The position numbers and the translations under genes are program-made. The notes under the pieces are model-generated. The model was not told the origin of the DNA. It ran no database searches and saw only the letters and a list, made by a program, of their open reading frames with translations. 64,000 nt of DNA from JADLCX01 sp964630785 (lineage in GTDB: Bacteria > Planctomycetota > Phycisphaerae > Phycisphaerales > UBA1924). This document shows positions 57,089 to 64,000 of this stretch, piece after piece (position 1 is the stretch's first letter; each line of letters opens with the position of its first letter). The stretch covers positions 26,974-90,973 of the forward strand of contig CAZVZG010000018.1 in assembly GCA_964630785.1 (NCBI GenBank), in the 5' to 3' direction.

Positions 57089-57427
57089 GGGTCACCTCGC
57101 ATCGAATGAAGCGATGACCGCGGGGGAATCCCCTCCCGAGTCAAACCTACCACATCACTTGCGAGACGCCAACACGACCACCGGTGGATAACCGAGCTCT
57201 GGTCGCGATCCGACCGCCTCTCCGCCGCTCGGTACGCCCAACTTGTATACAAACAAAATGATGCTCCACTGGCAGATTTGAGGGCAGTGCCATGCGGGGC
57301 CAAGGTCCGAACTCTCCCTCTCAGAGGGAGAGTGCTGGGTGGAGGGCCCAACGATCATCTCGCACCCAGCGACCTGTGCCTCGCTGTCGCGCCCGTAATC
57401 TCCGGTTCACCCCCACTCGGGCCCTTC
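57089..57427. other. Intergenic region upstream of the large protease
   Basis: No gene is seen in these 339 bases. A palindrome TTGTATACAA lies at 57244-57253 and could be an operator or part of the protease promoter. The hairpin repeat at 57311-57333 lies further away. Confidence 0.4.
57311..57333. repeat. Palindromic repeat, intergenic copy
   Basis: A perfect ten-bp stem, ACTCTCCCTC / GAGGGAGAGT with a TCA loop, matches the hairpins found inside smc (29722) and uvrB (45873). Its position between genes shows the family is not limited to coding sequence. Confidence 0.75.
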
Positions 57428-57745
57428 CTACCCCAACCGCTCCCGCACCCGCTCATCCATCCCCACAGCCCACCGCCGCCCGGCCGCGGCGTCGAACTTC
57501 TCGGGCAGGACACGCTCCGGCGCGAGGTCCAGCACGCTCTCAACGACCGCCCGGGCCACGCGCTCGGGCGCGGCCGCGCCGTGCGACCAGTACTCGTAAT
57601 CGGCCCAGGCCAGCCGCAGGTGGTGGCGGGTCTCTGTGCCGGCGCGGCGGACGGTCACGTCGAACACCCACGCGCCCGCCTCCTCGACCTCGCGGCCGAT
57701 GACCACCTCTGCGACGGGCTGCGATCCGGTCGGTACCATCGACAT
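57428..57745 (-). CDS. Small conserved-looking protein of unknown function
   Basis: The 105-residue soluble protein has a beta-rich first half (VAEVVIGREVEEAGAWVFDV, then TRHHLRLAWADYEYW) and a helical second half with ERVARAVVESVLDLAPERVL followed by PEKFD. The form fits a small binding domain, but I recognise no family. Either ATG 57745 or ATG 57739 can start it. It is divergent from the MacB-type permease, with 62 bases between. Coding character is good because the frame has no competing reading frame of similar quality. Confidence 0.55.
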   Translation of the reverse strand: MSMVPTGSQPVAEVVIGREVEEAGAWVFDVTVRRAGTETRHHLRLAWADYEYWSHGAAAPERVARAVVESVLDLAPERVLPEKFDAAAGRRWAVGMDERVRERLG

Positions 57746-57807
57746 CAGTTTACCACGCGGCCGATCGGCCGCATTCGCCGATCCGCCCGGTTTGCCGCCT
57801 TTCCCCC

Positions 57808-59118
57808 GTGTCCTTCCTCCTCGCCATGATCCGCCTGGGCCTGAGCAACCTCTGGTTGCACAGGTTGCGGTCCCTCCTGACGGCGCTGGGCATCATCTTC
57901 GGCGTCGCGGCCGTCATCACGATGGTCTCGATCGGCGAGGGCTCGAAGCGACAGGCCCTGGCCCGGATCGAGCGGCTGGGCGCCAAGAACATCATCATCC
58001 GCTCCACCAAGCCGCCCGAGTCGGCCAATGCCGGGGCCCAGCAGCGCACGCGCTCAATCAAGTACGGGATCACGCGCGCGGACTTCAAGGTCCTCGAGGC
58101 CGAGTTCCCCAGGGCCGAGGCGGTCGTGCCGCTCAAGGAGGTCGGCGGGCAGATCATCAAGGGCGCGCGCCGCGTCACGAGCCAGGCCTATGGAACAACG
58201 CCCGCGCTCCAGCAGGTGGCCAACCTGCGCGTGGCCCGCGGGCGGTACCTCGTGCAGTCGGACCTGGACCAGAAGGCCGCGGTGTGCGTCATCGGGGCCG
58301 AGATCGCCAAGGAACTCTTTCCGTTCGACGACCCGCTCGACAACACACTCCACATCGACGAGGACGCGTTCCGCGTCGTGGGGGTCCTCGCGCCGGTGGG
58401 GCTCTCCGGGGGTGCGGGGGCCGCGCTGGTCGGGCGCGACCTCAACTTCGACATCCACCTGCCCATCACCACCACGGTGAGCGTGTTCGGAGACATGGTG
58501 TTCCGGCGCTCCAGCGGCAACTTCCAGGCCACTGAGGTGCAGATCAGCGAGGTCTACCTGACCGCGCCGTCGCGTGACGACGTGATGTCCTACGCCGCGG
58601 TGGCCCGGCGGTTGATGGACGTGCGCCACCAAACCCAGCCCGACGTGACGATGATCGTGCCGTACGAACTGCTCGAGAGTGCCAAGCGCGACGCGCTGAC
58701 CTGGCAGGTGGTGCTCAGCTGCATCGCGGCGATCAGCCTGCTCGTGGGCGGCATCGGCATCATGAACATCATGCTCGCCAGCGTGACCGAGCGGACACGC
58801 GAGATCGGCATCCGTCGGGCCCTGGGCGCGACCCGCAAGCACATCACCCAACAGTTCCTGGTCGAGACCGGCGTGCTGAGCCTGATCGGCGGCGGCGTGG
58901 GCGTTGGGTTGGGCGTGGGGCTCTCGGTCGCGCTCGGGTGGGCCGGGCCGGTGATCGCCACGCAGTTCAAGTCCAACTTCGAGCTGGCGACGCGCATCAC
59001 GCCGTGGTCGATCGTGCTCGCCTTCACCGTGGCCGCGCTCACGGGGCTGGTCTTCGGGATCTACCCCGCGATGAAGGCGGCCAGACAAGACCCGATCGTG
59101 GCCCTGCGGCACGACTGA
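57808..59118 (+). CDS. MacB/FtsX-type ABC permease
   Basis: The 436-residue permease has the MacB layout: an N-terminal helix (LLTALGIIFGVAAVITMVSI, preceded by NLWLHRLRS), a periplasmic core domain with the SKRQALARIERLGAKNIII start, and three C-terminal helices with TERTREIGIRRALGATRKHI and a last PMKAARQDPIVALRHD-type ending. Such permeases work with a separate ATPase, which is not in this neighbourhood, so it must be encoded elsewhere. The GTG at 57808 or ATG at 57826 may be the start. Substrates of MacB-type systems include peptides, lipids and toxins; this one is unknown. It is convergent with the M28 peptidase. Confidence 0.9.
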   Translation: MSFLLAMIRLGLSNLWLHRLRSLLTALGIIFGVAAVITMVSIGEGSKRQALARIERLGAKNIIIRSTKPPESANAGAQQRTRSIKYGITRADFKVLEAEFPRAEAVVPLKEVGGQIIKGARRVTSQAYGTTPALQQVANLRVARGRYLVQSDLDQKAAVCVIGAEIAKELFPFDDPLDNTLHIDEDAFRVVGVLAPVGLSGGAGAALVGRDLNFDIHLPITTTVSVFGDMVFRRSSGNFQATEVQISEVYLTAPSRDDVMSYAAVARRLMDVRHQTQPDVTMIVPYELLESAKRDALTWQVVLSCIAAISLLVGGIGIMNIMLASVTERTREIGIRRALGATRKHITQQFLVETGVLSLIGGGVGVGLGVGLSVALGWAGPVIATQFKSNFELATRITPWSIVLAFTVAALTGLVFGIYPAMKAARQDPIVALRHD

Positions 59119-59132
59119 TAGCGCCCGGGCCG

Positions 59133-60233
59133 CTACTTGTTCGCAAGGTCCGTCACCACCGCCTCGACCCCTTCCACCACGCGCGACATCCGGTCGTAGT
59201 CGAGCGTGCCCGCCCGATCCTGCGGTGTGTGGTAGTTGGGGTTCCGGAAGGTCGCGGTGTCCGTGATCATTACGGCCCGATAGCCCTCCTGCCAGAACGA
59301 CCAATGATCGCTCCAGCCGACTCCCGGGAGCCACCCGGGCGGTGACCCGCCCTCGGATGGGAACGACGCTCGATCACGGAACACGGCGATCGCCCGCTTG
59401 TTGAGCGAACGCGACGACCAGTTCGAGACAAACGCGATGAAATCGCCGGTGTCGGGGTACAGCGCCAACCAGTTGAGCGGCGCGGGAAGCCTCTGCGAGC
59501 CCGGCGCGTCGGAGTAATACCCGATGCTCTCCAGGCTGATCATGGCGACAATGTCGTCGCCGCGCTGACGACAGGCCTTGGCGTACACCCGCGAGCCCAT
59601 GTCCTCGGTCCAGAACGCGGGCGGCTCCTCGTTCACGAACAACACGAACCGCAGCGTGCGGGCCTGGGGCCTGCCCGCGAAACGCTCGGCGAGCGCGAGC
59701 GTCGCGGCCACGCCCGAGGCGTTGTCGTCGGCGCCCGGCGTGCCCTGGAACGCGTCGTAGCGGGCCCCCACCACCACGATCTGGCTCGCCTTGCTCGTCC
59801 CCGGCAGCACCACTTCGAGATTCGGCACCGGGGCCCCGCGCTCGACGAACGTTTCGTGAACCTCCGCGTACCCCGCGGCGAGCAACCGCTCGCGCAGCCA
59901 GGCCGCCGCGGCCGCGAAGCGCCGGGGATAGAACGTGCTGCGGTTGCCCACGCGACCGACGCCGCCCTCCGCGTCCGCGAGAACGGCGACGCTCTTTTTC
60001 AGTTCCTCCGCGAGAGATCGCTGGGCGTCGGTCGGCGACGGCAACGGCCCGCGGAAGGAATCCCCGGGCATCGCAACCATCGATCGATATCCGTAGATGA
60101 AAAGACCCGCGACCAACAGCAGAAAGATCGCGATCCGCCGGAGCGCGGCCCGATCGACCAACCGAACCCGACGCCGCTTGCGGTGACCGTCCACAGCGGC
60201 TGAGGGTTCGGGGGGCGGTTTGTTGTCGGGCAC
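59133..60233 (-). CDS. M28-family metallopeptidase, membrane-anchored
   Basis: The 366-residue protein starts at a GTG at 60233 that has GGAGG five bases upstream. A basic segment (HRKRRRVRLVDR) precedes one membrane helix (IAIFLLLVAGLFIYGY), leaving the peptidase domain outside. Zinc-site residues are in GARYDAFQGTPGADDNASG (Asp), FVNEEPP (Glu pair), ISLESIGY (Glu) and PNYHTPQD (His). M28 peptidases are di-zinc aminopeptidases or carboxypeptidases. One usual ligand, the His of the GAHYD motif, is replaced by Arg here, so the metal site may differ. The DUF3553 gene starts 183 bases away in the opposite direction. Confidence 0.85.
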   Translation of the reverse strand: MPDNKPPPEPSAAVDGHRKRRRVRLVDRAALRRIAIFLLLVAGLFIYGYRSMVAMPGDSFRGPLPSPTDAQRSLAEELKKSVAVLADAEGGVGRVGNRSTFYPRRFAAAAAWLRERLLAAGYAEVHETFVERGAPVPNLEVVLPGTSKASQIVVVGARYDAFQGTPGADDNASGVAATLALAERFAGRPQARTLRFVLFVNEEPPAFWTEDMGSRVYAKACRQRGDDIVAMISLESIGYYSDAPGSQRLPAPLNWLALYPDTGDFIAFVSNWSSRSLNKRAIAVFRDRASFPSEGGSPPGWLPGVGWSDHWSFWQEGYRAVMITDTATFRNPNYHTPQDRAGTLDYDRMSRVVEGVEAVVTDLANK

Positions 60234-60416
60234 AACCTCCGATACGCCCGGCCTCTTTCGAGCGGTTCCCGGCGCTCGGGGTTCGTCGGTGCCTAGACTT
60301 GCGCACGAAGGTTCGAGGCCACGCGGCACGCGGGCCGATGCAGAACCCCAGCCTGACGCGAGAATCAGCGATCGGCACCCCGGGCGGGCCTTCCGTCGGC
60401 CTGCTTTGAGCGTTTG

Positions 60417-61115
60417 ATGCCCATGAACTCCACGAAACTGTGGTCGTTTGGCGACAAGGTCATCCATGCGGGCAAGCCCGAGTGGGGGTCCGGCGTGGTT
60501 ACGGCCGCTCAGGGAGCGACCCACGACGGCCGGGCCTGCCAATCACTGACCATCCGTTTCGACCGCGCCGGCGTCAAGACCATTTCCACCGCCTTCGCCA
60601 AGCTGGTGCCCGCGAGCGAGGCGCCCATCCTGCTCGCGGCGGCGGCCGCAGCGATCCCATCGGAGCCTGAGGCCGCACCTGCGAGCCCCTTCGGGCGGGC
60701 CGTCACGGGCCGATCCTCGCCCTCCCCCACGCCCGAACCCGACCCGTTCGCGGCCGGGTTTGCGCCGCGGGATCAGCGACAGGTCATGACCCGCCTTCCC
60801 GACGCGGCGACCGACCCGTTCTCGACGCCGATGGCCCGGCTCCAGGCGACGCTGGCGGTGTATAAGTTCACGCCGACGGGCTCGTCGTTACTGGACTGGG
60901 CCGCGATCCAGTCCGGCCTTGCGGACCCGATGTCGCGGTTCAATCGCCACGAGCTCGAGAAGTTCTTCGAGGCGTTCGTGGTGGTCCGCGACGGCCACCT
61001 CAAGAAGATGGTCCAGGAACTCAAGCGGATCGACCCCGCCGGGCTCTCGCGGGCCCTGGCCCAGGCACCCGCCTCTGCGCAACAGGCGATTCGCCGGCTC
61101 GACGCGCTGCGTTGA
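60417..61115 (+). CDS. DUF3553 domain protein
   Basis: The 232-residue protein opens with a DUF3553 domain (about 5-58): LWSFGDKVIHAGKPEWGSG, VVTAAQG, QSLTIRFDRAGVKTIS. This small beta domain is also found at the ends of some helicases. A disordered Pro/Ser-rich linker (about 80-115) leads to a helical C-terminal part with WAAIQSGLADPMSRFNRHEL and KKMVQELKRIDPAGLSRAL. The function is unknown; a nucleic-acid or protein contact role is plausible. ATG 60417 is chosen; a second ATG at 60423 is close by. Confidence 0.75.
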   Translation: MPMNSTKLWSFGDKVIHAGKPEWGSGVVTAAQGATHDGRACQSLTIRFDRAGVKTISTAFAKLVPASEAPILLAAAAAAIPSEPEAAPASPFGRAVTGRSSPSPTPEPDPFAAGFAPRDQRQVMTRLPDAATDPFSTPMARLQATLAVYKFTPTGSSLLDWAAIQSGLADPMSRFNRHELEKFFEAFVVVRDGHLKKMVQELKRIDPAGLSRALAQAPASAQQAIRRLDALR

Positions 61116-61447
61116 TCATCGACAACATCCCGCAAAGGCGGCACGCCTCTCGCACGTGGATCTCTGGCCGCGGACGGGTCGCGGCCCGCTTGTGACTTTG
61201 GCGGACGCGACCTTCTCGGACCCGCGCGGATATCCGGCCGCGGCGGGCGTTGGCACGGCGAAACTCGGGGCCGAGGAACGGCGGTTGTTCATGCTCCACT
61301 GTCGTTGTTCCCCCGTTCCGGGCACAAGGTTACCACCGGGGTGCCTTGCGACCGAAAAAGCCCGCACCAACACGGTGCGAAGTCGGGGGATTCCACTGGC
61401 ACCGGCGCGGGTCGGTGAGACAATCCCAAACTGGAGCATGTGTTCCC
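61116..61447. other. Intergenic region, nothing recognised
   Basis: These 332 bases between the DUF3553 and coiled-coil genes hold no credible gene, terminator or repeat that I can see. Confidence 0.35.
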
Positions 61448-61762
61448 ATGAACGAGCAGGACTTCAACGCCAAGCTCTCCGACCTCATGCAGCAGCTCGA
61501 TTCGCTCCCCTCACCCGCCAAGGAGCAGTTGCAGGCCCTCGCGGCCGACACGCAGAGCCGCCACCACCGGATGAAGAAGACGGTCTCCGAACTCCAGGAC
61601 TCGCTGGATTACCTCCGGCTGAGCATCAAGTACCTTGTGTTCGACCTCGAAGCGACGCGCCGGGAGAACCAGTATCTCCGCAAACTGCTCGACGCCCGGT
61701 CGCACGACCGGCCCGATCGGAGCCACGCCGACGACGAGGGCCCTAGCCCCGACCGGCCCTGA
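61448..61762 (+). CDS. Small coiled-coil protein
   Basis: The 104-residue protein is almost entirely helical: MNEQDFNAKLSDLMQQLDSL, then KKTVSELQDSLDYLRLSIKY and FDLEATRRENQYLRKLL with heptad spacing of Leu and other hydrophobic residues. The tail is Asp/Arg-rich and disordered. It is probably a cytoplasmic dimer. I recall similar short proteins in planctomycetes, but no function is known to me. The start is ATG 61448. A hairpin terminator follows at 61817. Confidence 0.65.
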   Translation: MNEQDFNAKLSDLMQQLDSLPSPAKEQLQALAADTQSRHHRMKKTVSELQDSLDYLRLSIKYLVFDLEATRRENQYLRKLLDARSHDRPDRSHADDEGPSPDRP

Positions 61763-61816
61763 TCACCGCACGGCACACCATTGAACCGCGCTCTCGATCT
61801 TCATACACACCGGCGA

Positions 61817-61850
61817 GCGGTCGGCCTTGCGCCGACCGCCGCGCCGTTTT
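61817..61850 (+). terminator. Hairpin terminator after the coiled-coil gene
   Basis: GCGGTCGGC pairs with GCCGACCGC (61817-61825 and 61831-61839, CTTGC loop). A TTTT run follows ten bases later, which makes it a weaker terminator. Confidence 0.6.
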
Positions 61851-62082
61851 GAGGTGCGGGCCGGGCGAGGGCGCAGACGGTGGGTGTTATCCGATTTTCT
61901 GGCGGCGGAGACTTGCGGGCTGGGTACCCCGCCTCTCCGAGGCGGGCGGCTCGCCTTAGGATGCCCCGTGATCGGGCCGCGTCGGAGACGCCGGGTACCC
62001 GGGGCCAGAAACTCGGACTACATCCGGAGGCGGCCGAAACTCGACCCCCAAGTGAGACTCGGCTACGCTTGGTCTCGTCGCT
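61851..62082. other. Structured intergenic region upstream of tRNA-Ser
   Basis: It contains a seven-bp hairpin CCGCCTC/GAGGCGG near 61930-61946 and two GGGTACCC palindromes (near 61923 and 61994), which could pair with each other. The tRNA promoter should lie here; TCGACC and TACGCT at 62041 and 62064 are a weak candidate pair with 17-base spacing. Confidence 0.35.
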
Positions 62083-62174
62083 GGAGAGGTGGCCGAGCGG
62101 CTGAAGGCGACGGTTTGCTAAACCGTTATACGGGGTATAACCCTGTATCGAGGGTTCGAATCCCTCCCTCTCCG
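62083..62174 (+). tRNA. tRNA-Ser (anticodon GCU)
   Basis: The seven-bp acceptor stem GGAGAGG (62083-62089) pairs with CCTCTCC (62167-62173). The anticodon stem ACGGT/ACCGT encloses TTGCTAA with anticodon GCT at 62117-62119. A long variable arm (class II tRNA) and the T arm GAGGG-TTCGAAT-CCCTC follow. CCA is not encoded. It reads AGC and AGU serine codons. Confidence 0.96.
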
Positions 62175-62177
62175 TTT

Positions 62178-62221
62178 AAGCGGGAGACTCGATTGGATTG
62201 AGTCTCCCGCTTTGTTGTTTT
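62178..62221 (+). terminator. Terminator after tRNA-Ser
   Basis: A perfect 13-bp stem (62178-62190 with 62200-62212, nine-base loop) is followed by TGTTGTTTT. It begins three bases after the tRNA. Confidence 0.85.
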
Positions 62222-62458
62222 GCCGCGGTTCTCCGCGAGATTCCGCGAGTTTTTAGAACTCCGGAGACGCGGAGGCGCGCCTGGGGGGCGTGATTCGGGG
62301 CAATTGCGCCACGCGTTCTCCGGGTGGCGATTTCGGCAGTCCAGAATTGGACAGGGGAGTCCTTCTCGCGGGATGTGCCGACGGTGGGGATGCGCCACTC
62401 CGCGCTTTCGGCCGACACCATTCCGCGACGTTCTGGTCTGCCCGGCCGGCAATTCTGC

Positions 62459-64000
62459 CTACGCGCCCAGGACCTGGCCCTGGCGTGACCAGTCCAGGTG
62501 CTGGGCGGCGCGGAGAAGGTCCGCGAGCGTGACGCTCGGCGCGAGCGTGCCCGTGAGGACCGATTTGAGGATCGCCGGACTGAGCCGCGTCAGCGTCAGC
62601 ATCGAGTGTACGCGACCGGCCGTGATCCCTATCTGCTTTGCCATCGACTCGACGGTGCAATCAGTCTGCAGAAGGTCCCGGCGCCAGACGAACGCCATTC
62701 CGACCGCCCGGACCAGATGGTCGCGGGCAACCGGCTGGCCGTCCGATGTCGTGGTGGTGAGGAGATCGTGGCCCTCGGGGTCCAGGAGGAGCCGCCGCCC
62801 ATCGTGTCGCTTGATTTGCAGACCAAGCGACAGCGTCACGTGCGGGCCGCGGTCGTCGACCTCGGGCGCGAGCGCACAGGCGGGCACCGATTCCACTGCC
62901 ACGCGGGTCTGCGCCGGTCGATTGGCGTCCTGGCTGCGTGCCCCCTCTGCACAGGTGGCCAGGCCACTCCGAATGAGTTCAACCGTCATCCGGTCGGGCG
63001 CGACCACGACCCGGTGAACAACCTCGCGGATCCGTCGGTCTCGCTCCTCGGGTTCGTGCACGCGAAGGTCCGCGCCGCACCGGCCCCGCAGGTATTCGAT
63101 CACCAGCCCTCGGACGAGATTGTCGATGTGGGCCGCGTTGATGGTCTTGAACGGACAACTCGCAAATCCGTGCTTGACGGCCTTCTGGCTGACGTAGTAC
63201 CGGACAATCCGCCGTGCCGGGGCCGCGTGGTCCAGGGCGGATCGGACACGCGTCGAGATCCGGCGCTGGACGGAACTCGGGCTCATGGCGTGCCCTTCGA
63301 ACGTACGGAGCTTGCCCTTGAGCAGGTGCGTATGCGTCCACTTCTGCCGCGACTCTCGCTCCAGCGTCGCCATCTTGGCGTGCACGCCATCCCAGACGGC
63401 CTGAGTGATGATCGGCTGATGACGGCCTTCGTGAATGTCCGTCTGCTTGGGACCAGTGGCGCCCTTGCCACCCCGGGTGTGAACGATCTTGCCGATGTAG
63501 ACCGGGTTGGTGAGGATGCGGTACAGGAACGCCGCGGTCAGCGGGCGCCCGCCATGGTCGTTCCCTCGAGTGCTGGTCCAGCGCTTAGTGGTGTGGCCCT
63601 CCGCGTTGAGCCGTTCGGCGAGTTGGACCAGCGAGCCGAGTTCGAGGTATCCATCAAAGATGGCCCGCACCAGTTCGGCCTCGGGATCGATCACCCGGAG
63701 CGTGCGCCCCCTCCCCGCAGCCCCCCCACCACCCCCCATCCCCCCCACACCTCGCCCACGATCCCAGCTCGCGCCATCCGCGGGTGCGAGTTCCGGGTCA
63801 CCGTCCCGCGGGAGCCGGTATCCCAAAGGGGGCTGCCCGCACACCCAGACCCCCTTGCGTTTGGTGGCCGCAATCTTGTCACGGATCCGCTCCCCGGCCA
63901 CCTCCCGCTCGAACTGCGCGAAGGAGAGGAGCATGTTCAGCGTGAGCCGCCCCATCGACGATGTCGTGTTGAACTGCTGCGTGACCGACACGAAGGAGAC
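62459..64000 (-). CDS. Serine recombinase, 5' part outside the window
   Basis: At least 513 residues are visible. The right edge falls within the end of the catalytic resolvase domain (SFVSVTQQFNTTSSMGRLTL, then LLSFAQFEREVAGERIRDKI), so the catalytic serine lies outside. Next come a recombinase domain (RAIFDGYLELGSLVQLAERL, LTAAFLYRILTNPVYIGKIV) and a region equivalent to the zinc ribbon (RYYVSQKAV, GFASCPFKTINAAHIDNLV) that keeps only one cysteine. A C-terminal helix-turn-helix-like part (ESMAKQIGITAGRVHSMLTL, then LAPSVTLADLL) completes it. Large serine recombinases integrate phages and other elements. A Gly-rich loop (about 63707-63775) is encoded by C-runs. A tRNA lies 285 bases beyond its 3' end. 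Confidence 0.88.
   Translation of the reverse strand, partial: VSFVSVTQQFNTTSSMGRLTLNMLLSFAQFEREVAGERIRDKIAATKRKGVWVCGQPPLGYRLPRDGDPELAPADGASWDRGRGVGGMGGGGGAAGRGRTLRVIDPEAELVRAIFDGYLELGSLVQLAERLNAEGHTTKRWTSTRGNDHGGRPLTAAFLYRILTNPVYIGKIVHTRGGKGATGPKQTDIHEGRHQPIITQAVWDGVHAKMATLERESRQKWTHTHLLKGKLRTFEGHAMSPSSVQRRISTRVRSALDHAAPARRIVRYYVSQKAVKHGFASCPFKTINAAHIDNLVRGLVIEYLRGRCGADLRVHEPEERDRRIREVVHRVVVAPDRMTVELIRSGLATCAEGARSQDANRPAQTRVAVESVPACALAPEVDDRGPHVTLSLGLQIKRHDGRRLLLDPEGHDLLTTTTSDGQPVARDHLVRAVGMAFVWRRDLLQTDCTVESMAKQIGITAGRVHSMLTLTRLSPAILKSVLTGTLAPSVTLADLLRAAQHLDWSRQGQVLGA
63707..63775. repeat. C-tract insertion inside the recombinase gene
   Basis: Runs of five, four, seven, six and seven C follow each other within about 45 bases, with the order CCCCTCCCC, GCAG, CCCCCCC as in the C-rich part of the uvrB element. 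It encodes a GRGVGGMGGGGGAAGRG loop between LAPADG and TLRVIDPEAE, where related recombinases are contiguous. Confidence 0.55.

Overview
The window is high-GC bacterial DNA that looks like a planctomycete of the class Phycisphaerae. The evidence is a fused AroD-AroE enzyme, secreted proteins ending in a PEP-CTERM-like Ala-Pro-Gly or Pro-Ala-Pro signal with an Arg tail, extracellular proteases ending in dockerin-like EF-hand pairs closed by a terminal Gly-Cys, and many short housekeeping operons mixed with large secreted proteins. This assignment is inference; no rRNA is present.

Layout. 1-3.7 kb: partial HDOD-GGDEF regulator, recO, and a FabZ / long acyl carrier protein / FabZ cluster. 3.75-6.6 kb: an unusual three-gene secretory unit (signal-anchored protein, ten-cysteine secreted protein, MauE-like membrane domain fused to a prepilin domain). 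6.6-13.5 kb: DUF5658-like membrane protein, aroDE, prfA, an ABC-2 exporter pair and a methyltransferase. 13.5-17.2 kb: secreted subtilase and two tandem paralogous PEP-CTERM-like proteins. 17.7-23.6 kb: B12-dependent ribonucleotide reductase carrying a 367-residue intein, a four-helix-bundle protein between inverted repeats, and dCTP deaminase; nrdJ and dcd both serve dNTP supply. 24.2-30.8 kb: FlgI-like HEAT-repeat lipoprotein and smc. 30.9-34.2 kb: pyrD, a TPR-YggX fusion, a DUF6614-like protein and a DUF1778/GNAT toxin-antitoxin pair, separated by several short dispersed repeats. 34.2-40.3 kb: DUF58 protein, 3D-domain protein, TauE/SafE permease, an isomerase-cmk-plsC operon, and gcvH. 40.2-44.7 kb: LolD/FtsX-type exporter and a zinc-ribbon membrane protein. 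44.7-53.6 kb: uvrB and uvrA with two tandem glycosyltransferases and a tiny membrane protein between them. 53.7-61.8 kb: large trypsin-like secreted protease, MacB-type permease, M28 peptidase, DUF3553 protein and a small coiled-coil protein. 62.1-64 kb: tRNA-Ser(GCU), a terminator and a serine recombinase running off the window, a likely edge of a mobile region.

The most notable material lies in two places. First, a palindromic, C-tract-rich repeat family sits between genes and also in frame inside the essential-type genes smc and uvrB, with a related C-rich tract inside the recombinase gene. Second, a ten-cysteine secreted protein is translationally coupled to a MauE-prepilin fusion, which suggests an oxidative-folding partnership like that known for MauE and the cysteine-rich methylamine dehydrogenase small subunit. 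Every functional call here was made by reading; no database search was run.
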